Below the pieces are notes generated by a model. That model did no database searches. It was not told the origin of the DNA and worked only from the letters and a program-made list of their open reading frames with translations. From a virus, in the IMG/VR virus record IMGVR_UViG_3300032242_002521, positions 1 to 31,851 of that record: 31,851 nucleotides of DNA; one strand, given 5' to 3'. Shown here piece by piece: positions 14,469 to 21,004 of this stretch (position 1 is its first letter; each line of letters begins with the position of its first letter). A program made the position numbers and the translations under genes.

Positions 14469-15094
14469 GATTGAACTCCAAACACTTGCAAAGCATGTTT
14501 ATAATGTGCAATGCGATCATCTAATCCAATAGTACCGCCATTGATACGTTTTGTCATGCCAAGAATATCTCCAGCATCAGCAAAAGCGTTTAAATTATTT
14601 TGTTCCCAAAACCAACAAGCGGACTGTGCGGCACCTTCAAAGGTTTGAAGATATTCAGAAGCTTCATCTGGAGAGATACCAATTGAAGCGGCAAACCAAG
14701 AATAATTGTCTTTACCTGTTAATTGAATTAAACCACGTCCACAGTAACGGAAACCATCACCAGACGATTCATCACCATTGCCCATACGATTAGCGTAGAC
14801 TCTATTGGCAATCGCTTCCTGTTTGTTTGGAAGATTGGCATATTGATTAGCAATCTCATCTGTTGGAAAGTACTTAGGAAATATCTTACGGAGAGTTACC
14901 GCACGATAATTCAAGTTTTCTTTGAGAGCGGTAAACTCACCAGATTCATGAGCACATTGAGCCAAAAAGGCAGCAATACGTTGTGGTGTATTGATTTCAT
15001 AATCTGGCAATAACTGTGAAAGAGCATTATACCATTGATCGATATAGGGGTTCTTAGGCAATAGTTGTTTTAATTGTTCTTTAGTCAGTTCCAT
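14465..15094 (-). CDS. Endolysin, GH19 chitinase-type muramidase fold
   Basis: A 209-residue single-domain glycoside hydrolase family 19 protein. RIAAFLAQCAHESGEFTAL (residues 39-57) holds the catalytic Glu50 in the AHESGEF signature, with Glu53 close by. FRYCGRGLIQLTGKDNY and AACWFW-like sequence (SACWFWEQNNLNAFAD) complete the family pattern, as does the late KRINGG. Phage GH19 enzymes cut peptidoglycan glycan strands. There is no signal peptide, so release needs a holin; holin-like proteins follow in the same operon and spanins precede it. Confidence 0.9.
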   Translation of the reverse strand: MELTKEQLKQLLPKNPYIDQWYNALSQLLPDYEINTPQRIAAFLAQCAHESGEFTALKENLNYRAVTLRKIFPKYFPTDEIANQYANLPNKQEAIANRVYANRMGNGDESSGDGFRYCGRGLIQLTGKDNYSWFAASIGISPDEASEYLQTFEGAAQSACWFWEQNNLNAFADAGDILGMTKRINGGTIGLDDRIAHYKHALQVFGVQS

Positions 15095-15104
15095 GTTTTT
15101 ACCA

Positions 15105-15311
15105 TTAGTACATTAGTGAAGCTGCGGTTACAGCGGCATTCAAAATAGTATTCAACTGTTCTTTTAATGCCATGCCTTCAGCATCATCGTTAATTCCTTC
15201 CATGATATTTATTCCAGTTAATAGCTGAAGATACTCTTCTTTAGTGATACTTCCTGCCTCTACCATGGCTTTATACTGGTCGCATAAATTTTGTAGGTCT
15301 TGTGGGTTCAT
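15105..15311 (-). CDS. 68-residue helical protein, unknown function
   Basis: Begins MNPQDLQNLCDQYKAMVEAG, all predicted helical, acidic, ending in a small hydrophobic Ala-rich helix (LNTILNAAVTAASLMY). The ATG overlaps the TGA of the lipoprotein gene (ATGA). The middle (GSITKEEYLQLLTGI) resembles a short helix pair seen in phage structural and chaperone proteins, without a firm match. It sits between lipoprotein and endolysin genes. Confidence 0.58.
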   Translation of the reverse strand: MNPQDLQNLCDQYKAMVEAGSITKEEYLQLLTGINIMEGINDDAEGMALKEQLNTILNAAVTAASLMY

Positions 15312-15712
15312 CTTGGTTTTCTCCCTAATGCTTGTTGAATGGTATCAGCAGAAGTTACAATCTGTTGAAGTTTGGCTTTACAGAAAATTGGTGAAATTTT
15401 CTCAGCTTTATTAAAATAATCTCTGGTATCTTTAGTCAATGTAAATAACTTATCCGATAACTTTGTGGCATCTTCATTGTGTGGAATACTTGCTGTAAAA
15501 TTTTTAAATTCTAAAGAAGTAATATACAAATCATTTACTTGAGAAATAATCAAAATTTGATTAGGACAATTTTCTTCAGCAACTTGCGCTTTAGTTTTAA
15601 TTTGATTTATCAACGAATATTCTGTCGTGTCATATTTTGCCATAAAATAAGAATCAAATACAATACAACCATTTAACATGAATACAAGAGAAATTGCAAA
15701 TACTTTTTTCAT
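15308..15712 (-). CDS. Putative lipoprotein
   Basis: A 134-residue precursor with a clear lipoprotein signal: MKKVFAISLVFMLNGC with lipobox LNGC and modified Cys16. The mature protein is helical and polar with two further cysteines. Likely anchored in the inner or outer membrane of the host late in infection. It follows the secreted nuclease gene by one base. It may act in lysis, superinfection exclusion or protection from the nuclease; the sequence does not decide. Confidence 0.68.
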   Translation of the reverse strand: MKKVFAISLVFMLNGCIVFDSYFMAKYDTTEYSLINQIKTKAQVAEENCPNQILIISQVNDLYITSLEFKNFTASIPHNEDATKLSDKLFTLTKDTRDYFNKAEKISPIFCKAKLQQIVTSADTIQQALGRKPR

Positions 15713-15713
15713 A

Positions 15714-16538
15714 TTAATCTACCGAAGCGTTAGCACCACATTTAGCACGTTTAGCATTTGTTAAAGCACCAAAGTCTACTGGCCATTCTTGACCAGGAGC
15801 AAGTTCTTTAGCTCCCTGAGGAAATGCAAAGTTTACTCCTGCTTGTCCTTGCAATTGTGCAATACCGACACGGAATTTAGTTAAATCATTACCAAGGTTT
15901 GGATAAGGTGCAACATGAGGAAATGCCCAAGCGGCAACTTCATTTGTTTGGTTGTTTATAACAATTTTATAAAAACCATGTGGCACTACAACACCATTAC
16001 CAATTTTTTTATCTGTAGCATTATACAAACCACCAACGTAAATTGTATATGATTGATTGCGTTGAACAGCCCAGCCACGAACAGATGTTTCTAAAAGTTT
16101 CCAAATACCACGATTTAATGAACCTGCCTGTGGACTCATATTAGTCATTAAGAAAGATTCATATTCAACTTGAACATCCCACGATTGGTCACCATCGGGT
16201 GACATATGACCTTTATCATATCCTGTACCAACATAGTCTTGCGGTGAAGCACCATTAGGTGTTGTTTCATCTTTAACGAAAGCGTTAGTCCTTGCAACAC
16301 AACCTAATGCATTTTGTGGAAGCAATGTGTATGTTACATATCGTGGCAATTTTGCGGCCGCATCATAACCAACAAAATAACCTTGACGGCAAATTGGATA
16401 TGTTGGTGGATTGGTTGCTGGAAATCCATAAGGCGATTGATTAATACATTGTGCCTGTGCTGCATTAGGCCTTTGTGTCCAAGCATATGATGTTAGTGAT
16501 GTTAAAACTAATACTAAAGATAGGATAATTTTTTTCAT
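15714..16538 (-). CDS. Secreted DNA/RNA non-specific endonuclease (DRGH type)
   Basis: A 274-residue precursor with a signal peptide (residues 1-19, cleavage after SYA). The mature enzyme carries the beta-beta-alpha-metal nuclease signature GYDKGHMSPDGDQ with Asp108-Lys-Gly-His111; the usual Arg is Lys, a tolerated variant. NMSPQ (Asn133) and LNRGIWKLLE (Asn142, Glu150) are the magnesium-binding and catalytic partners of the Serratia nuclease/NucA family. Such enzymes degrade DNA and RNA outside the cytoplasm. In a lysis cassette it could clear DNA from lysate viscosity, act on incoming superinfecting DNA in the periplasm, or yield nucleotides. Five cysteines in the mature part suggest disulfides. 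Confidence 0.88.
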   Translation of the reverse strand: MKKIILSLVLVLTSLTSYAWTQRPNAAQAQCINQSPYGFPATNPPTYPICRQGYFVGYDAAAKLPRYVTYTLLPQNALGCVARTNAFVKDETTPNGASPQDYVGTGYDKGHMSPDGDQSWDVQVEYESFLMTNMSPQAGSLNRGIWKLLETSVRGWAVQRNQSYTIYVGGLYNATDKKIGNGVVVPHGFYKIVINNQTNEVAAWAFPHVAPYPNLGNDLTKFRVGIAQLQGQAGVNFAFPQGAKELAPGQEWPVDFGALTNAKRAKCGANASVD

Positions 16539-16828
16539 TTTACACTTTCAAAAATTTGTTTTTGTTGTTTATACCATTCCTGCCAAGAAGTATACCTTGC
16601 GAGTATATCATAATAAATGCCGTAATTTTCATTGGCATTATCTATCAAATCGGTAAGTGTTTTCTTATCGTCCGGTAGCGTCTTTAGTGTTGGTGCTGGT
16701 TCCATTAGAACTTCTGGTGCTGTTGGAAACTTTTGGGTCAACGGAACGGTTGTAGAGCAACCAAGCAGTATCAGACAGACGGCACTCAGCATCAATTTTT
16801 TGACGTTGTGCTTGAATATCTTTAGCAT
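16535..16828 (-). CDS. o-spanin (outer-membrane lipoprotein, Rz1-like)
   Basis: A 97-residue precursor with lipobox LLGC and modified Cys24, followed by a Pro-containing stretch (TVPLTQKFPTAPEVLMEPAP) and a helical C-terminus. It starts inside the i-spanin gene in another frame, AAGGTG lying 8 bases upstream of its ATG. Lipoprotein plus overlap with a coiled-coil membrane protein is the Rz/Rz1 arrangement, in which the pair bridges the periplasm and fuses inner and outer membranes in the last step of lysis. Longer than lambda Rz1 (60-residue precursor). Confidence 0.8.
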   Translation of the reverse strand: MLKIFKHNVKKLMLSAVCLILLGCSTTVPLTQKFPTAPEVLMEPAPTLKTLPDDKKTLTDLIDNANENYGIYYDILARYTSWQEWYKQQKQIFESVK

Positions 16829-17165
16829 TTTCTTTCACCTTACCTTTTATATCATCTCTTTTTTTATTTAATTCATCACTTAAAACTTGGTTTGCTTGTT
16901 CCGATTTTTTTTCGGCTTCGTCTATTTTTTGTTGCATTTCTGCAATTCTGTGACGATACATCATTTCAACACCATAACCACCTTCAAAATAAACACCAGT
17001 AACAAATATTACTATTCCTATTTGGCGTGCAATTATAACATAAGGACTTATTAATGGCAAGTCTTTTAAAAAACTGCCACCAAAAGTTAAAAACAGTCCA
17101 GCAAAGACCATGCTGTGTACTACTATTTTCAACATACCATCAGGAATAAATGACAAAAACCACAT
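16665..17165 (-). CDS. i-spanin (inner-membrane coiled-coil protein, Rz-like)
   Basis: A 166-residue protein with two hydrophobic segments (about 11-32 and 43-62), where lambda Rz has one, then a long coiled coil (MQQKIDEAEKKSEQANQVLS and following) and a C-terminal ECRLSDTAWLLYNRSVDP with a cysteine, which resembles the periplasmic tip of other Rz proteins. The o-spanin start lies 164 bases inside it, out of frame. Two membrane segments would place the coiled coil in the periplasm only if the N-terminus is also periplasmic, a topology worth noting. The C-terminal Ser/Thr-rich tail is shaped by the overlapping frame. Confidence 0.8.
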   Translation of the reverse strand: MWFLSFIPDGMLKIVVHSMVFAGLFLTFGGSFLKDLPLISPYVIIARQIGIVIFVTGVYFEGGYGVEMMYRHRIAEMQQKIDEAEKKSEQANQVLSDELNKKRDDIKGKVKENAKDIQAQRQKIDAECRLSDTAWLLYNRSVDPKVSNSTRSSNGTSTNTKDATGR

Positions 17166-17166
17166 A

Positions 17167-17439
17167 TTAAATTTTAGGAGCTTTTCTGCGTCCCATTCCC
17201 GTCATAATTGGATTTCTTTTTTTAGACACACCGGGTTCTCGCTGAGCAACAGGCATTCTAGAATCACCAGAACCTGCTACAGCAGCAACACTCATACCAC
17301 CAGCTGCACCGCCAGCACCACCATCTTCTTTAACACAACTACCTTTGGAGAAAGGTTCTTTACCTTGCACAGGTTTATATCCTGTCCAACATCTACCTTT
17401 TTCTTCTAAATTCTTTTTAAATTGTTTAAATGTTTTCAT
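17167..17439 (-). CDS. Small CTS-like protein, paralogue of its neighbour
   Basis: A 90-residue protein starting MKTFKQFKKNLEEKGRCWTGY at 17439; the TAATG junction with the upstream stop sets this start. The first seven residues are identical to those of the upstream gene product and match the T4 capsid-targeting sequence (MKTYQEF). CWTGYKPVQGKEPFSKGSCV is the same short Cys module as in the neighbour (CWTGYTAVGTKEKNGRTVPN). The rest is Gly/Ala-rich and then basic (SKKRNPIMTGMGRRKAPKI). Likely a head-packaged protein, by inference. Confidence 0.65.
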   Translation of the reverse strand: MKTFKQFKKNLEEKGRCWTGYKPVQGKEPFSKGSCVKEDGGAGGAAGGMSVAAVAGSGDSRMPVAQREPGVSKKRNPIMTGMGRRKAPKI

Positions 17440-17963
17440 TAGCAATTCCACTTTCTTAAAGCTAATGCTTTACGAGTCGGCTTTCCATTTTTTCTCATAG
17501 GACCTTTCATGCCACCCATACGAGCACAAAATGATTTCCTACGTTTAGCTGCCTTACTACCTTTTTTCAATTTTGATGGAGGTGTAGTTACAGCCATTTT
17601 TAACTTAGAACCTGGATTTTCTCTGCGATAAGAAGCAACACCTTTACGGTTCAATCCGCCTTTTGGATCTTTGCCTTCTTTTCTACGCCATGCAGCTGTT
17701 TCATAGAGCTCTTCATCGGTTACATCTTCTAAATTTTCCCAAAGAATATCCGGATCAATATTATTTTCTTCTGCAATACCATTAACAACATCTTCAATGA
17801 TGTCAAAAAGTTCTTCCAATTCAACTTCTTCTGGTACACAATTGGGAACGGTGCGTCCATTCTTTTCTTTTGTGCCGACAGCAGTATATCCTGTCCAACA
17901 AGCTTTCTTTAAATCACCTGTTGGTTTTTTAACTTCGTTAACGAATTGCTTAAATGTTTTCAT
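17439..17963 (-). CDS. Basic head-associated protein with CTS-like N-terminus (DUF6321-like)
   Basis: A 174-residue protein. Residues 1-10 (MKTFKQFVNE) resemble the T4 internal-protein leader MKTYQEFIAE, including a V-x-E cleavage-type site. A short Cys module (CWTGY, then GRTVPNCVPEE) follows, then an acidic helix (EELFDIIEDVVNGIAEE), then a strongly basic C-terminus, GKDPKGGLNRKGVASYRREN on through KKGSKAAKRRKSFCARMGG to the end. The C-terminal part looks like the family I recall as DUF6321, found near head genes in T4-like phages. A DNA-binding role in the capsid is inference. The ATG overlaps the upstream stop (ATGA). Confidence 0.7.
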   Translation of the reverse strand: MKTFKQFVNEVKKPTGDLKKACWTGYTAVGTKEKNGRTVPNCVPEEVELEELFDIIEDVVNGIAEENNIDPDILWENLEDVTDEELYETAAWRRKEGKDPKGGLNRKGVASYRRENPGSKLKMAVTTPPSKLKKGSKAAKRRKSFCARMGGMKGPMRKNGKPTRKALALRKWNC

Positions 17964-18346
17964 ATTTGCCTCAGTATCTCTGCGATATCCATATCAACTG
18001 GTATTTCAGAAGTACGGATGTTTTTACCTTTAATGCCATATACCATATCTGGCATTATATTTAAGTACAATAAAAAAGTTTTCAAAATATCATAATCTCT
18101 TTCATCAATTCTATAAAACAATATTCTTGCGGTCACTTCTGGACCAAAAACATTGTTCAATAAAATGATATGGTTTAATATCAATCGTTCTTTAAGAGTT
18201 TTGGTAACCTTGTATCTACGAAATAATCGTTTCAAATATTTGGTTCTCTTAATATCTCCTTCAAATTCAGACATAACACAATGTGGTGATGCATAACACT
18301 TCATTGCATACATCATAAAATTTTCATCATTCAAATCATCAAACAT
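17960..18346 (-). CDS. Conserved T4-like phage protein, unknown function
   Basis: A 128-residue helical protein starting MFDDLNDENFMMYAMKCY. The patterns YAMKCYASPHC, RTKYLKRLFRRYK and LKERLILNHIILLNNVFGPE recall a widespread family in T4-like phages (annotated as unknown, I believe DUF7207 or similar). It is basic in the middle and could bind nucleic acid, but no motif proves this. It sits between genes encoding CTS-like leaders, in a late cluster. Confidence 0.7.
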   Translation of the reverse strand: MFDDLNDENFMMYAMKCYASPHCVMSEFEGDIKRTKYLKRLFRRYKVTKTLKERLILNHIILLNNVFGPEVTARILFYRIDERDYDILKTFLLYLNIMPDMVYGIKGKNIRTSEIPVDMDIAEILRQI

Positions 18347-18350
18347 ATTA

Positions 18351-18707
18351 TTATTCTTCTTTTAGTATTTCTTCCAATCCTGATTCGTCTGTTACTGTAG
18401 CAAATGAATCATATGAACCATCTTCATTCAACCAAAAACTATAGTAAAAATAATAATCAGTACCTTCACAATTTAAGATGATAACTTCTTCATCTTCTTC
18501 TATATCTTCAAATACTACATTAGGTAGGTCAATTCCAAATCGAGATAAAACTCTTTGTGAATTTAACCAATCATAATATGGATTATTACTAGATTCATTC
18601 AATGAATAATTAAGTTCCTCATTGATTTTATCAATCTCCAAGGAAGAAACGGAGATAACCGTTAAGTCATCTCCGTTCGATTCAACAAATTGTTGAAATT
18701 TCAACAT
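18351..18707 (-). CDS. Acidic small protein with CTS-like N-terminus
   Basis: A 118-residue acidic protein. Its N-terminus MLKFQQFVES resembles the decapeptide of the other head-cluster proteins (MKTFKQFVNE), the weakest of the set because the final Glu is shifted (V-E-S). The rest is Asp/Glu/Tyr-rich (IEEDEEVIILNCEGTDYYFY), unlike the basic neighbours. No domain recognised. The ATG overlaps the stop of the Ig-like protein gene by one base. Packaging into the head is inference. Confidence 0.6.
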   Translation of the reverse strand: MLKFQQFVESNGDDLTVISVSSLEIDKINEELNYSLNESSNNPYYDWLNSQRVLSRFGIDLPNVVFEDIEEDEEVIILNCEGTDYYFYYSFWLNEDGSYDSFATVTDESGLEEILKEE

Positions 18708-19441
18708 TAAGCAGAAATTAAGATTCTAGCATTAGCAGAGTATGCTGTTGCGGAAGAATTTGTAATTCCTGGGTTTGTTGCGGTAACTACAGCACGGAAC
18801 AAGAAATTGTTTGCTGTAACTGCTGTTGGATCCAAGACCAAAGTTGCTGTATTTGCACCAGTCTTGATCATATCGCCAGGTTGGCCAGTTGTAACACCAT
18901 TACCTGTATCAATGTTAACCCATGTACCACCTGGTTGATTATTGTTAACTTGCCATTGATAAGTCAATGCTGCGGATGGAGGAACAACAGTTGTACCAGC
19001 AACAGAAAGAGTGATTGTATTGGCACTAGCTGCACTAATTGGACCACTCAATGTAACAGGTTGACCGATTGTAATAATTGCATCAGCTAATGTAGAATCG
19101 TCAGAATTATTGTCTGTTGTTACATTTGCCAAAGCAACCAAAGTTTCCCAATGTACACGACCAGCACGACCACCTGAACCAGTAACTTTCAAATTCCATC
19201 CGGAATGTGGTGGCTTAGAAGAACCGGCTTCTTGAACTTGTTCTTCAGCTGCATCAACCAAAAACAAGCCAACAGTTTCATTTGTTGTATATACATTAGG
19301 TGTAGTATTGCCGTATAGCAAAGCTACGTTAGCAGCTGTAGGACGTGTTCCAACGGGCTGTGCATCTACAGTTGTGAGTGCAGAGTTGATAGCCCAATAT
19401 GGTGCGTTTGCTGCGTTATCTTTATTTCCCCAAGATGACAT
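18707..19441 (-). CDS. Virion surface protein with C-terminal Ig-like domain
   Basis: A 244-residue protein. The N-terminal part (MSSWGNKDNAANAPYWAINS, later VALLYGNTTPNVYTTNETVG and GWNLKVTGSGGRAGRVHWET) belongs to a short family I associate with virion genes in T4-like marine phages. The C-terminal part, from about residue 126, is one Ig-like domain with the usual TYQWQ strand and a late LFRAVVTAT strand. Ig-like domains often decorate phage capsids, fibres or tails and bind surfaces weakly. A strong AGGAG precedes the start at 19441 and a late-promoter-like motif lies 33-40 bases upstream. Function as decoration is inference. Confidence 0.7.
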   Translation of the reverse strand: MSSWGNKDNAANAPYWAINSALTTVDAQPVGTRPTAANVALLYGNTTPNVYTTNETVGLFLVDAAEEQVQEAGSSKPPHSGWNLKVTGSGGRAGRVHWETLVALANVTTDNNSDDSTLADAIITIGQPVTLSGPISAASANTITLSVAGTTVVPPSAALTYQWQVNNNQPGGTWVNIDTGNGVTTGQPGDMIKTGANTATLVLDPTAVTANNFLFRAVVTATNPGITNSSATAYSANARILISA

Positions 19442-19468
19442 TGTTTTTCTCCTTTAAATGTCCGTTTA

Positions 19469-20995
19469 TTAGTTATTTATCTTATTTTTCTTCTTGCTAT
19501 TATCACCAATCTTGTCCTTCATGTTTCCATTTAGGTCTGGTCGATTCTTCATCATCGGATCAATTTCCAATGTATCTCTTGCATCACCGGTTAAGGTGGT
19601 ACCACCAGTTAAAACCGCACGAGCTTCTGGTTGTTTAGTGGTTGGTGATTTTTCGTCATCCTTCATCATTTTTGGTTTTTTACCATAAGAAGTCTGATTT
19701 TTGTCATCTTTTTCCCAATCGTATGTATCTTCTTTCATATTGTGTTTTTTATATAAAGACTTAATCATACGAGCAGATTTGGACATCTGTTTTTTCTTGT
19801 CAGAAGTATCATCTGTATTGTTACCTCCATCAAAAACGGACTGAGTTGCGGCTTGTGGATCCTGAAATACATCTTCAGAAGTAGGTTTCATACCAATCTT
19901 ACGTTGTAAATAACCTTTAAGTCCTTTAACCCGTTTTTTCGCAATATCATCAGATTTTTTATGCAAGTCAGCAAAACCTTTGGACATATGTTTACCATGT
20001 TCGGATGCGTCACGGTTTGCTTGAGCATTTTTAAGACTGGCTGTAGATTTGTCTTTGTAAGAAGATAATGTTGATTGTTTAAGTTCATTAATTTGTTCTT
20101 CATCTATAGATTTTGAAACAGAATGAAATTTTTTAATATCTTCATCACTCCAAGGATTTAAATGTTCAGGATTAACTTTGTGCTTTTTGGCTACTTCATG
20201 ACGGAGTTCATGTTCTTTTTGAGCATATTTACGATAACTGTTCCTTAATAAAGGATGTCCTTCTTTTTCAATTCTTGATCTAAATTCAAGATTTGCTGGA
20301 TGACTGTTTGGAATATCTCCTATTACAGTTTCTTCTTTATTCAAATGTGCCTGTAAACGGTCAATTGCAGAACTCATACCAGAACCATCTTTAGATTGTT
20401 TCTTTTCAATCTCAGCATGTTTTTTGGCACGTTCGGCTGCAGCTTGACGAAACTTATCTAATGCAGTACCCTGTATGGTTTTAGCTTCACCATGTAGACT
20501 TCTTTCCATGCCACCAGTACGAATCTCTTTATGTACATTTTTAGATTTATCTAAATCGTGTTTCTTTATTTGCGTAGGTGTATGTGTAGTAGTTTTGGTT
20601 TCTTCGTGTATATGATCTTGTTTCCATTTAATGAAAGCACCAGATTTTGAATAAGAAACTTTAATGTTTGTTGGAAGATGTTCAGGATTAATACCTCTAG
20701 ATAATAAAAATTTGTCCAATAAAGCATCTTCAACTAAAGTTTCTTCGGTTTCAACTTCTTCAAACTTACGGTCATTTTTCCATTTCTGATATGTGCCAGA
20801 TTTGGCATGAGAAATTTTGGTTTCTCTTGAAACAAATTTAGGATTAATTCCTTTAGCTAAAAGGTATTGATTTAAACTAGAATCTTCAGCAATGTTTGCT
20901 TTAGCCGACCAAGGATCTGAAGGATTTACTCCAACGGTACCTCTAGCTGGCTCAGGATTCTTTTTGATTAAATCTTTTATTTTTTTATTAATCAT
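19469..20995 (-). CDS. Large Lys-rich modular protein with internal repeats
   Basis: A 508-residue, very charged protein without recognisable catalytic motif. Two copies of a roughly 38-residue unit lie near the N-terminus: residues 39-77 (LNQYLLAKGINPKF, ISHAKSGTYQKWK) and about 91-129 (LDKFLLSRGINPEH, VSYSKSGAFIKWK). Later parts contain INELKQSTLSSYKDKS, a short element I have seen in several T4-like phage proteins, and low-complexity Lys/Asp/Asn stretches at the C-terminus. Likely a late structural or head-core-associated protein. The size and modularity resemble the next upstream gene product. Confidence 0.65.
   Translation of the reverse strand: MINKKIKDLIKKNPEPARGTVGVNPSDPWSAKANIAEDSSLNQYLLAKGINPKFVSRETKISHAKSGTYQKWKNDRKFEEVETEETLVEDALLDKFLLSRGINPEHLPTNIKVSYSKSGAFIKWKQDHIHEETKTTTHTPTQIKKHDLDKSKNVHKEIRTGGMERSLHGEAKTIQGTALDKFRQAAAERAKKHAEIEKKQSKDGSGMSSAIDRLQAHLNKEETVIGDIPNSHPANLEFRSRIEKEGHPLLRNSYRKYAQKEHELRHEVAKKHKVNPEHLNPWSDEDIKKFHSVSKSIDEEQINELKQSTLSSYKDKSTASLKNAQANRDASEHGKHMSKGFADLHKKSDDIAKKRVKGLKGYLQRKIGMKPTSEDVFQDPQAATQSVFDGGNNTDDTSDKKKQMSKSARMIKSLYKKHNMKEDTYDWEKDDKNQTSYGKKPKMMKDDEKSPTTKQPEARAVLTGGTTLTGDARDTLEIDPMMKNRPDLNGNMKDKIGDNSKKKNKINN
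19474..19481 (-). promoter_or_regulatory. Possible T4-type late promoter for the Ig-like gene
   Basis: GATAAATA on the minus strand, one base off the T4 late -10 motif TATAAATA, 33-40 bases upstream of the Ig-like protein start. It overlaps the last codons of the upstream gene (Ile-Asn-Asn-stop), so the match may be incidental. The 27-base gap before 19441 is large for this genome and gives room for a separate start site. Confidence 0.3.
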
Positions 20996-21004
20996 CGTAT
21001 TCTC

